From the NCBI GenBank assembly GCA_019649675.1, contig BOWN01000002.1, positions 1 to 64,000 on the forward strand: a stretch of DNA of 64,000 bases, written 5' to 3'. This document shows, piece by piece, positions 1 to 11,483 of this stretch (position 1 is its first letter; every line of letters begins with the position of its first letter). The position numbers were made by a program, and so were the translations under genes. The stretch comes from Cryomorphaceae bacterium. GTDB taxonomy: Bacteria > Bacteroidota > Bacteroidia > Flavobacteriales > UBA7430. The notes under the pieces were generated by a model that did no database searches, had not been told where the DNA came from, and was given only the letters and a program-made list of their open reading frames with translations.

Positions 1-365
1 ACAGCCGACACCGTTGTTATACTAAATGAACAAATCCTTGGGAAACCAAAAACAAAACCGAGGCTGCAAAAATGCTACAAAGTTTATCAAATCGGAATCA
101 CAAAGTAATGACAGGTGTTTGCATAAAATCTAAAGACAAAACCATTTCTTTTTCGAATACCACCAAAGTATTTTTTAAAGAGCTTACATCTTCAGAAATC
201 AATTACTATATAGAAAATTACAAACCTTTCGACAAGGCTGGATCCTATGGCATCCAAGAATGGATCGGCGCGATAGGTATCAGTAATATTGAAGGGTCGT
301 ATTTTAATGTAGTGGGCTTGCCTATTAATCAATTATATAAAAACTTAAAAGAATATTTCTTCTAG
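1..365 (+). CDS. maf: Maf-family nucleotide pyrophosphatase, C-terminal part (5' truncated by window edge, one frameshift)
   Basis: 'TADTVVILNEQILGKPK' then 'AAKMLQSLSNRNHKVMTGVCIKSKDKTISFSNTTKVFFKELTSSEINYYIENYKPFDKAGSYGIQEWIG' matches Maf family motifs. Confidence 0.9.
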
Positions 366-420
366 AATTTAACAGCATAATTAAGCAATTTCATTAAATT
401 TAATTTATAAAAAATTAAAT

Positions 421-1700
421 ATGAAAATTTCAATATTTTGGTTTAGAAGAGACTTAAGATTAGAGGATAATACCGCTTTAAATCAAGCTTTAAGTAAAAA
501 ACTCCAAGTACTTCCTGTTTTTATTTTTGATGAAGAAATTTTACATGAATTGCCAAACAATGACCCTAGAGTCAACTTCATTTACAACAGTTTAAACAAA
601 ATCGATCAAACATTAAAAAAACACAATTCTTCATTACTTTGTTTAAGAGGTAAACCTATTAAAATTGGAAAAACTTACTTGAAAAATTTCAAATAGAAAG
701 TGTATTTGTAAATAAAGACTATGAACCCTATGCTCGTCATCGAGATCAAAAAATAAAACAAATACTAGAAAAACATGGCATCTCGTTTATTTCTTTAAAA
801 GACCAAGTGATTCATGAAGAAAATGAAATACTTAAAAATGATAACAAACCATATACTGTATTTACGCCATACAAAAGAAAGTGGTTGAAGCTATATGAAG
901 CAAAACCTTATACTAACAAGGTAGATTTCAATAATTTCTATAGCAAGATTAGAGTATTTCCTAGTATGGAAGAATTAGGAATCAAAAAATCAGATATTTC
1001 AGTCAAAGATTTCGATCTATCAAAAGTTGACGATTATGAGCAAATAAGAGATTATCCTCACATAGACCAAACCAGCTACTTAAGTCCTCACCTTCGCTTT
1101 GGAACCGTAAGCATACGAGAAATATTATCTAAACTTAAACCAAGCAATTCCGTCTTTCAAAGTGAACTTATTTGGCGAGAGTTTTTCATGCAAATTCTTT
1201 ATCATTTTCCACACGTGGTTACTGAAAACTTTAAACCTAAATACAACGCTATAAAATGGTTAAATAATTCTACTGACTTTGAAAAATGGTGCACTGGAAA
1301 GACTGGATATCCAATTGTTGACGCAGGAATGCGTCAATTAAATAAAACAGGATACATGCATAATCGTGTAAGAATGATTACTGCAGGATTTTTATGTAAA
1401 CATCTACTTATCGATTGGCGACTTGGAGAAGCATATTTTGCAAAAAAATTATTGGACTACGAACTATCTTCAAACAATGGTAATTGGCAATGGGCAGCAG
1501 GGACAGGTTGTGACGCTGCACCTTATTTTAGAATATTTAACCCCTACGAACAACAAAAGAAATTTGATAAATATCAAGATTACATAAAAAAATGGGTATC
1601 CGAAATAAATACTGACCAGTATCCAAAACCAATGGTTGAACATAAATTTGCTAGAAACAGGGCCTTAGAAGCATACAAAATTGGAATCAACAAATACTAA
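421..1700 (+). CDS. phrB: Deoxyribodipyrimidine photolyase / cryptochrome family (frameshift around 690-800)
   Basis: 'ISIFWFRRDLRLEDNTAL' N-term; 'WREFFMQILYHFP', 'GYPIVDAGMRQLNKTGYMHNRVRMI', 'NNGNWQWAAGTGCDAAPYFRIFNP' FAD-domain motifs. Confidence 0.92.
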
Positions 1701-2545
1701 CCAAAAACTTCTATTGACTTATTAAAAGCCGATTCAAAAGCCAGAGCATTTAAGCCGGTATCTTCTTTTTGTTCGTTTAAAAAGGATAATAACTTTTCGG
1801 TAGGCATATTCCCTGTGAGATCATCTTTTGCCATTGGACAACCTCCAAAACCTTGAATCGCAGTATCAAAACGGGTACACCCAGCACGATAAGCCGCCAA
1901 AACTTTCTCTTTCCAGGTTTGAGACGTAGTGTGCAGGTGAGCGCCAAAAGTTACTTCCTGAAACTCCGGAATTAGCTGAGAAAATAAAGGTGTGATGATT
2001 TCTTTAGAAGAAACACCGATGGTGTCTGAAAGTGCTAAAATCTTTACTCCCATATTGGCTAAGACCTCAGACCATTTTGCTACAATATCAACATCCCAAG
2101 CTTCACCATAAGGATTCCCGAAAGCCATAGAAAGATAAACCACCAGGTTTTTATTCCTAGATACACATAAATTCTGCATCTCCTCTACAAATACCAAAGA
2201 ATCTTCAATAGAGCGATTTGTATTGCGTTGTTGAAAGGTTTCTGAAACCGAGAATGGATACCCTAAATATTGAATCTCATCGAAAGATGAAGCTTCCTCT
2301 GCACCTCTGCTATTTGCAACAATAGCTAATAACTTAGAACTCGTATCATCTAAATTAAGTTTAGATAAAACCGCAGCAGTATCGCGCATTTGCGGGATGG
2401 CTTTAGGTGAAACAAAAGAACCAAAATCAATGGTGTGAAACCCCACTTTTAAAAGCATATTGATGTATTCGGCCTTTTTCTCCGTTGGAATAAACGACTT
2501 GATACCCTGCATGGCATCTCTAGGGCACTCTACAACTTGTATCAT
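1697..2545 (-). CDS. Hydroxymethylglutaryl-CoA lyase
   Basis: Intact ORF; 'VECPRDAMQGIKSFIPTEKKAEYINMLLKVGFHTIDFGSFVSPKAIPQM' and 'FDTAIQGFGGCPMAKDDLTGNMPTEKL' HMG-CoA lyase signatures. Confidence 0.9.
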   Translation of the reverse strand: MIQVVECPRDAMQGIKSFIPTEKKAEYINMLLKVGFHTIDFGSFVSPKAIPQMRDTAAVLSKLNLDDTSSKLLAIVANSRGAEEASSFDEIQYLGYPFSVSETFQQRNTNRSIEDSLVFVEEMQNLCVSRNKNLVVYLSMAFGNPYGEAWDVDIVAKWSEVLANMGVKILALSDTIGVSSKEIITPLFSQLIPEFQEVTFGAHLHTTSQTWKEKVLAAYRAGCTRFDTAIQGFGGCPMAKDDLTGNMPTEKLLSFLNEQKEDTGLNALAFESAFNKSIEVFG

Positions 2546-4440
2546 TCTACTGCAATAATTTTTAATTCCGTTCTTCTATTTAGAGCTCTTTCCTGCTCAG
2601 AACTATTCGTGTTTAAAGGCACAGACATTCCGTAACCTTTGGTTTGTATACGATCTGAAGGAATACCTCTTTGAACTAAAGCATCTTTGACAGACCTAGC
2701 ACGATCGTCCGACAAATTTAAATTATATGCCTTAGAACCACTGTTATCAGTATGCCCACCTATTTCAATGACTAAAAAAGGATTAGACGCCATAAACTTA
2801 ATAATCTTATTTAACTCCACTAGGGATTCATCTTTAAGATTAGAAGAATTTAATTCAAAAAAGATATTATCCAATCTTACTTGTTCGCCTACTTCTAAAG
2901 GTTGTAATTTAAAATTCTTAACGAGAATACTACCCTCATGTTCAAGCTTAATATTTTCGGAATAAAAAAGATATTTCTTTTTGTTAACTGTTAGCGCATA
3001 TTCAGCATCAGAAGGAAGGCAAAGCATATAATTCCCATCCAGATCACTTTCTGAACTTTTGTAGGATTTACCCGATTTCAAATTAACCAACTCAATGTCC
3101 GCCTTAATTGGGTTATTTGTTTTTGAATCTGTAATTAGTCCCTGTATATATGCAACTTCCAGTGATCTACTCTCTTGTGGTAAATCAAATGTATAAAGAT
3201 CTAAATCGTTTCTATCTTCATTAAAAAATGAAGATGCAAAATAGGCTGTTCGTCCATCCTTAGCAACAATCAGTGAATTATCATCTGAAGGAGAATTAAT
3301 TGGATACCCAATATTCGTAGCTTCCCCCCAGTCACCACTGCCGTTTAATCGAGAAACAAAAACATCAAATCCACCCATACCAATAAAACCTTTAGATGCA
3401 AAATAAAGTGTTTGATTGTCCCAATGTAAAAAGGGTGATATATCATCTTTACTCGTATTTATTTTATCTCCTATGTTCTTAGCTTCCATCCATACTCCAT
3501 TAGCATTCTTATAGGAAACCCATATGTCTTTTCCGCCGCGTCCACCTGGACGATTAGAGACAAAAAACAATTGTCTGCCATCAGATGAAATAGCTGGTTG
3601 TGATTCCCAACTCTCAGTATTTATATTTGGACCTAAATTAACAGGATTTGTCCACTTCTCATTTACAAAATCAGACTGATATATATCACAACGACCATAA
3701 GAATCATCTCGTGAACAAGCTGTAAAATAAAGGGTTTTACCATCGGCAAGTAATACACTGAGCACCTTCATTTTTTAGAGTATTAATAGGTTCACCAAGA
3801 TTATTAGCAAATTGCCATTCATCAGTATCATTATACACGATATATAAAAATCTTCATTTCGCACACCCTTAACATTTTCACTTCGTGTAAATATTAAGGT
3901 ACTTCCATCTGCAGAAAGTGCTGGTAAATACTCATCGGCATTAGAATTAACATTGATTCCCAAATTAACCGGATTAAAGTCACAGGACTCTTCATTGCAT
4001 TAATAGAAAACTCACATGATTTTTTAAGTGAAAGTGCCTTATTTCTATAGTTCGAAGAAATACGTTTATACAGTTAAATATTTTTGAATATGCTTCAAGG
4101 ATTCTAAGTAAATACCTATAGAATGTTCTGTGATTGCCAAACGGTAATACACTAGGAAACGAAAACTCAGGATCTATAAGGATTGACTTTTATAAGATTC
4201 AATGGCACGTAACTTATCACCCATTTCAACAAATACATCACCTAATAAAATCCAGCCTCAACAAATTGATCATCAAATATTAAAGCTTTTTCTAATAAAT
4301 CTTTTGATTCATTGAAGTTCTGAGATGTTAAAGCAGATTTAGCCTCTCGATATACTTTAATCGCTTTACGGGACTTAGTGGTTTCCTGAGCTTGACAAAA
4401 AAACTATTTGATAAAAGACAACTATGATTAAAATTCTCAT
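2542..4440 (-). CDS. TPR + WD40-like (PD40) repeats + OmpA C-terminal domain envelope protein (frameshifted)
   Basis: 'ISSDGRQLFFVSNRPGGRGGKDIW' PD40 repeats; C-term 'VIEIGGHTDNSGSKAYNLNLSDDRARSVKDALVQRGIPSDRIQTKGYG' OmpA; upstream signal peptide 'MRILIIVVFYQIVFL' and TPR-like 'EKALIFDDQFVEAGFYLGDVF' in other frames. Confidence 0.85.
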
Positions 4441-5071
4441 ACTAAGAATATCCATGTATTTATGAGTTTGTAAAGAAATATGCCACGATGGATTTATCTT
4501 AACATATGCAATTATATCTTTTAAAATCTCTGCTTCTTTGGACCATTCGGGCTGCAAATACAATTTGCAATCATCATTTACTTTTGAAGCCTCTTCCTCG
4601 GCAAAACGAAAATCGTTAGCCCTAGAAATGACAACTTTAAGTTCTTGAGCTTTCGAATAATTCTCTTTTAATGGAAGTTTACGCTTTTTTGGAGATAAGG
4701 TAAACCAATCCCATGTTCCACTGTAAGGATGAGCTCCTGATGTTTCGATATGACATTTAATTCCTTTATTGCAAAAGATCACACAAAATATCAAGCTTAT
4801 GAATCAGAGGTTCACCACCTGTAACAACAACTTTAACAGCACCACTTAAAGAAACCCATTCCACCATCTCTTCTACCTTGTATAAAGGATGGCTATATTG
4901 CTCAACTTTCCTTACATCACACCACTGACAGCCTACATCACAACCGGACAAACGAATAAAATAACAAGCAACACCTGAATGAAACCCTTCCCTTGAATGG
5001 TATAAAAATGTTCCATAACTGGAAGCATACGCCCTTGCTGAACTTTTCAATTGTCTCAATAGAATAATTCA
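4440..5071 (-). CDS. queE: 7-carboxy-7-deazaguanine synthase (radical SAM), frameshifted
   Basis: 'FIRLSGCDVGCQWCDV', 'VVTGGEPLIH', 'HIETSGAHPYSGTWDWFTLSPKKRKLP', 'SLQTHKYMDI'. Confidence 0.9.
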
Positions 5072-5116
5072 TTGGGCTAAGATATTGAAAAAACACCAGT
5101 CAATAATTCAAAACAG

Positions 5117-7221
5117 CTAGTGTTGAATAATAAACTTTAAGGTTTTGAAATATGAATCTTTTTGAATACTAACGAAATAAACCCCTTGATCATAATGAGA
5201 AAGTGAAAGACGTAAATCATCACTAGATTTATCATTCAATTCAATAAATTCTAATACTTGACCATGCAGATTGAAAACTTTTACCTGAATATTACCATAA
5301 CTGGCATCGTTAAATTTAAGGTAAATTTCATCTGAAGTAGGATTGGGATAAAGAATAACATCTAACTCGTTTGAGATGTCTTCATATCCAAGGTCAGAAT
5401 TTTCAGACAAAACCATTTTAAAATCATCAATAAAGTAATGCACTTGAGTCATTGAATCAACCCTATCATTAAATACTATTGCATCCAAAACAGAGGTTCC
5501 ATTTACAGAATTATTGTCGAAGAAAAATTCCATGTATGAATTACTTGATCTGCAATAGAAAACTCAACAATATCTCTATCCATATCTATAAGATGATTTA
5601 CTTTAAACCACGTATTTTGAGGAAATCAAATGGTGTATTTTCACCAGCTGCATTTATATATCCTTGTCCATCAACATTAAACTGAATTTTGTAAGCTGCA
5701 GAAGAGCTAAAACAAGTTGCATCATGATAAATAGTGTATGAAGCACTTCTATTAAAAGGAACATACATTTTAAAGGATAAATCATAAGCATTTAAATCAA
5801 CATTGAAATCTCTTAAAAATGAATTTAATCCATCAGCAGCATTAATTTCAAGATATTGAAGACCTTCTACAGGTAAACTACTAGAAATATTCGCCGCAAA
5901 ACTATCTTTACAGAAAGAAACCCATTCGTTAGATTGAGTAAACAATAAAGAATCTTCCGAGTAACTCTCAAAATTATCAGAATCGAAAACAGATCCATAA
6001 TAAGAAATACTGAAATCTAAAGATGTCGTTTCACCCAAAGAATCAATAATTTCAACCAAGTAATCAGCTTCAGAAAGATTAACAATACTATAATTACCGT
6101 AAGAAGAAAAAAACGACACTATCAACGATTGTTTGTGAAACAGTATCTTGACAAATAATTGTAAATGGAGCTTGACCATAAGCTATATCCAAATGTATGG
6201 CACCGTCAGAAGCAGACTCTGAACTGGCATGAGTAAATCTGGCTGAGTTACTAAATATGGAACACCACATCCATTAGATTCTTGAAGAGTTGGTCTAAAA
6301 ATATCTAAGGCATAATGCATTCTATCAACCTGCCCTTGACTAAACATTACCATAGACGAATCATCCACATAATCCATATAATTCATAAACATATCAACTG
6401 TTTCACAAGAATTCTGAGGGTGAACGGGATTTCCATAATAAGCATCTTCTGAAATAGGTGTATCGTTTACCCAATCATTAGCTGCATCGCAATTACCACT
6501 CCCCCAAGGATGTTTTAAATTTAAATAATGTCCTATTTCATGAACTGCCGTTTTACCCATCCCATAATTTTCATGATCTGATTCTCCAAAATATTGGAAA
6601 CCAACAACAAAACCATGCTCATCATCAGGGATATTTGCAGTAGGATTATCAGAATAGCCCAATACACCAGTGGTAATTCTACCAACCCAAATATTCAAGT
6701 ACGAATCTGTATCCCATGCATCAGCTCCACCATCCTCTGATCTTTTTATGTTATCTAGTGCAGTAAAAAAAGATGTCACATCAGTTGAATATCGATTAAT
6801 TCCGTTGTGGCATACCCATTAGGATCAACAGAAGCTAAGCAAAATTCAATTTGTGCATTACCAATAAATTCTTCAAATTCTTCAGGAGTTTGACTGACAT
6901 CTTGATTAAGTAAATTATACGACTCATTTAAAATTTCAATTTGACGATAAACATCAGCATGTTATATCCATATCAACCCAATTCTCATGAGATTCATTTT
7001 TAATAATATGAACTACAACTGGAATCGTGTAAGATGAATTCTTAGAGCCTGTTTTTCTTGCATATAAATTTGGAAAGCTTTCTCCTCTTCCATCAATAAG
7101 TCTCTGTAATCTATTGATTGCATCGATCATTAAAGCGAATCAAAATTACAACGTGGCATAAATCCTTGGGCTAAACTAAAAGGGGAATAAAAGAAATTAT
7201 AATCAAATAAAACGTTCTCAT
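5117..7221 (-). CDS. Pappalysin-like M43 metalloprotease with T9SS C-terminal sorting domain (frameshifted)
   Basis: 'AVHEIGHYLNLKHPWGSGNCDAANDWVNDTP' zinc motif HEIGHYLNLKH; C-term 'ILYPNPTSDEIYLKF...VKVFNLHGQVLEF...GVYFVSI...KTLKFII'; signal peptide 'MRTFYLIIISFIPLL'. Confidence 0.85.
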
Positions 7222-7412
7222 ATCTCAATTATTTGAATTAGAACCAAAGATAAAATTAAAATATTGAACAATTATTGTTCAAAAAATAAAATACACAATC
7301 ATAAATTATGGGAAATTTAGATAAGTAATGTGAATATCCTCGTGAATAAAAGCTCTATGCAAAATAAATAGAAACAGCATTTTAAGTATTTTTGATTTTT
7401 TTAACTACTCTT

Positions 7413-9772
7413 ATGGTAAAAAGAAAAAAAATAAATACCCTCAACTTAGCATTAATTTTGAAAATAAAACAGCACAAGTTGTATTCGGCCTCTTGTTCTT
7501 ATGTCTATCAATCTTAATATTTCTATCATTTACATCCTTTTTTTAAAGTTGGAAAAAAGATTTTGATTTATCACATTTAAATTTTATTGATTTAATAACA
7601 AATTCTGAAATTATAGCTAATAATTTATTGGGTAAAGTTGGTGCTTATTTAGGTGATTTTTTCATCTACCAACAATTTGGAATTGCTTCATTTTTAATGC
7701 CTTTTTCCTATTTATTCTGGCTTACAAATTTTCACAAATCAACATATTATTAAACTTAAGCGACTATTTCTAAATTCTCTTTTCATTAGTTTATGGCTAA
7801 CCACTTTTTTTGGAATTTATTTTACTCAAAACCCAATTCTTGGTGGATTCAATGGAATACAAATATCTAATTGGCTTTACAGCCTTATAGGTCTAACAGG
7901 GGCAAGTGTAATATTAGCATTTTCTATGCTCATTTTTATTGGTATATATTTTCACTGGACACCGGAAAAATTCAAGAGTTTTTAAACGAAAAGTGAATAA
8001 TATCAACTTAAATGAACGTCAAAAAGTTGATATTCTAGAAGAAGATATTATTGAAGAAAAATTCAAGAAACTATAGATTTAAATACCAATAATAAAATTG
8101 ATATTCCTGAAGAACCTCTAGATGACCCATTAAAAAAGAATTAAGTATTGAGCAACCAAAAAAAGAAGAACATTCAGAATCTACATCTGAAAAGGTTCAA
8201 ATGGATATAGAAATTAAAGACGAAGAAACACTAACTGATAAAAAGTAAATAAAGCATTAGAAGAGTTTGGAGAATATGATCCCAAACTTGATTTAGGACA
8301 CTACAAACATCCAACAATAGATTTAATGATTGAGTATCCTAATTCTGAAGTTACAGTCAATAAGAAGAATTAGAAGCAAATAAAAATCAAATTGTTGAAA
8401 CACTTAACAATTATAAAATTGAAATTTCTAAGATAAAAGCTACAGTTGGACCTACCGTAACACTCTATGAAATTGTTCCAGCCCCTGGAGTTCGCATCTC
8501 TAAAATAAAAGGTTTAGAAAATGATATTGCACTAAGTTTAGCAGCACTGGGAATTCGAATTATAGCCCCACTTCCAGGTAAAGGAACAATAGGAATTGAA
8601 GTACCAAATAGCAAACCAAGTATTGTATCTATGAAATCTATTTTGGCTTCCGAAAAATTCCAGCATTCAAATTACGAACTGCCTATTGGATTAGGTAAAA
8701 CCATTTCTAATGAAACCTTTGTTGCAGATCTTGCTAAAATGCCCACCTTCTAATGGCAGGAGCTACTGGACAAGGGAAGTCTGTAGGACTAAATGCCATA
8801 TTGGCATCTTTACTGTACAAAAACATCCAGCACAACTTAAATTTGTATTAGTAGACCCTAAAAAAGTCGAATTAACACTATTTAATAAGATTGAACGCCA
8901 TTTTTTAGCAAAACTCCCTGATGCTGAAGAAGCATCATTACAGATACTACAAAAATCGTTAACACAGTTAATTCTTTGTGTATTGAGATGGATGCTCAGT
9001 TATGATCTATTAAAGAAAGCACCAAGTTCGAAACATAAAGGAATACAACCACAAATTCATAAATGAAGCTTAACCCTGAAAATGGACACCGTTATCTGCC
9101 ATACATTGTATTAGTTATTGATGAGTTTGCTGACCTAATTATGACTGCGGGTAAAGAAATTGAAACACCAATAGCCCGTTTAGCCCAATTAGCACGTGCA
9201 TAGGAATTCATCTTATTGTGGCAACGCAAAGACCTACAACAAATATTATTACAGGAACTATTAAAGCGAATTTCCCAGCACGCATAGCCTTTAGAGTAAC
9301 CTCTGTAATCGACTCAAGAACCATTATGGATGCAGCTGGAGCTAATCAATTGATAGGTCGTGGTGACATGTTAATTTCTGATGGAAATGAAATAACAGAT
9401 TACAATGTGCATTTATTGATACACCTGAAGTAGAAAAACTAACTAAATTTATTGGAAATCAACAAGGATATCCGATGGCCTTCGAATTACCAGAATATGT
9501 TGGAGAAGAAGCTAAATCAATTGGATCAATAGACATTAATGACAGAGATTCACTATTTAAAGATGCTGCATCTGTTATCGTTATGCATCAACAGGGTTCT
9601 GCTTCTTACTTCAACGAAAACTAAAATTAGGTATAATAGAGCTGGTCGAATTATTGATCAACTTGAAGCTGCTGGTATTATTGGACCTTTTGAAGGCAGT
9701 AAAGCCGACAAGTTCTTATTCCAGATGAATACGCACTTGAAAAAGTTATTAAATAATGAAAGTCAAGAATAG
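7413..9772 (+). CDS. ftsK: DNA translocase FtsK/SpoIIIE (many frameshifts)
   Basis: Fragments '[57 protein letters not shown]', '[54 protein letters not shown]', C-term gamma domain; N-term membrane segments. Confidence 0.9.
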
Positions 9773-9847
9773 ATTTTAATTAACAACAAGAATGATTTTT
9801 TTACGTTGTTATTTTACTAATTTTGCAACTATACAAAAAGCCAAGTT

Positions 9848-10480
9848 GATGAGCGCTTACTTTTACTTATTAGCCTATTTACTACCAAATAATATGCTAT
9901 GCTCAAATAAGCAACGACCCTGCTGCTAAAATCCTGCTTGATGAAGTTAGTGCTGCTACAGATGCACATGAAGCGATCTATTTTTTCGTTTGAGTACAAC
10001 TTAAATAATAAAGCTGAAAACATTCAAGAAAACACAACGGAGAATTAACTCTAAAAAGAATCAATATACCCTTTCGTTTATGGGTATAAATCAAATAAGT
10101 GATGGTGAAAACGTCTGGACAATAATAGAGGAACGATGAAGAAATTAAAAATTTCTGAAATAGACCTTGATGATGAAAATACACTTACCCCATCAAACCC
10201 TTTTAAAAATGTATGAAAAGGATTCATTATCAAATGAAAGAAAGGAATGGAAAACTACAAACAATTGAACTCACCTGAAAATGTGATGATGTGATTACAC
10301 TAAAATATTCTTATTTGATACTCAATTAAAACAAATCAAAAATTAAAGAAATTTTGGGGAAAAACAGACGAATCTGAATATAATTAAAGATTCTCACCAA
10401 TTAGTATCGATAAAATAATACATTTATCTTAAATACATCTAATTTCCTGATTTTGAAATCATTGATTTAAGAAAAATAAC
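9848..10480 (+). CDS. LolA-like outer-membrane lipoprotein carrier (frameshifted)
   Basis: Downstream of ftsK; 'DPAAKILLDEVSAATDAHEAIYF', 'MGINQISDGENVWTI', 'EIKISEIDLDDENTLTPSN' resemble Bacteroidota LolA-like proteins. Confidence 0.6.
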
Positions 10481-10684
10481 CCCGAATTTTTAAAATTTAA
10501 TTTAATTTGATTTCTTATCATATAAAATTTTAAATTATCCAAATTCTTTGGAAAGAAAAATAATGCCCCCATTAGAATTGAAAACCCTCAACCCAAAAGT
10601 GAAATATCTTTCTTTGAATACAAAGGGCATCTTTTGTTTAAAATAAAGAAAACTCATAAGTTAAATATATAACAATGACACCTA

Positions 10685-11383
10685 TCAAGTTGAAATCATT
10701 ATTGAAAAAAAGCGATAAAAAAGAATTAATTCACATGAAAGTATTGCAAATAAAGCTAACCACTTAGCAGTATTTATACCAAAATATTGAGGTATTGTAG
10801 ACAAATAAGTCGCATCATAATTAAAATCTCGAATATCAAATGGAATAGTAATCGCAAATATGAATAAAAAACGTTCGAATAGAGCTAAGTAATAAAGTGG
10901 TTCACCATTTATCAAGGCTGGTAAACCCTCAGTGACATATGACCAAACAAACGCGATTAAAAATATTTTTAAGCCTGGCACATCTCTCAAGCGAAATAAA
11001 TGAAATTTATTTTTAAATATAGGCAAACCATAAATTATAGACACAAATCCTAATACTATAATTGGTAAAAAAATAAATTGAGAAATTGGTAAAAAAAAAT
11101 AAAAACCTATCACTGCTGAGATAATACAGACAAACCAAAAAAATCTTTTATACCTATAAATTATCCGATGCCTTATGGTCGCTGATTTAGAAATAGTAAA
11201 TTGAATATTAACAAGTCTAATGAAGTTGTATATAAAAAGAGTCGCAAAAAAAACAAACCATAATAAATTAGGATGCTCTATTTGTCGAATATCCAAACTT
11301 AATAGAGTAAGTGACACAACTCCCAATGACACATAAACATTCGAAGCAACAAGAAAATCTAAGATTTTAACAATGAATTTCAT
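10685..11383 (-). CDS. Multi-pass membrane protein, UbiA-prenyltransferase-like
   Basis: Hydrophobic 232-235 aa ORF; 'ATLFIYNFIRL', 'ITIPFDIRDFNYD' typical of this family. Confidence 0.5.
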   Translation of the reverse strand: MKFIVKILDFLVASNVYVSLGVVSLTLLSLDIRQIEHPNLLWFVFFATLFIYNFIRLVNIQFTISKSATIRHRIIYRYKRFFWFVCIISAVIGFYFFLPISQFIFLPIIVLGFVSIIYGLPIFKNKFHLFRLRDVPGLKIFLIAFVWSYVTEGLPALINGEPLYYLALFERFLFIFAITIPFDIRDFNYDATYLSTIPQYFGINTAKWLALFAILSCELILFYRFFSIMIST

Positions 11384-11483
11384 GTTGTTCAAAAATACTT
11401 ATAATTTTGATTAGATGAGAATATTTAAAGATTGATAATTTAGTAATTTTGTAAAAATATTAAACATTGAAATTCAGTTAAAA

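Noticed and set aside
421-1700. Photolyase as a pseudogene
   Set aside because: A single indel in an otherwise well-conserved gene in a window full of apparent indels; a consensus error is more likely.
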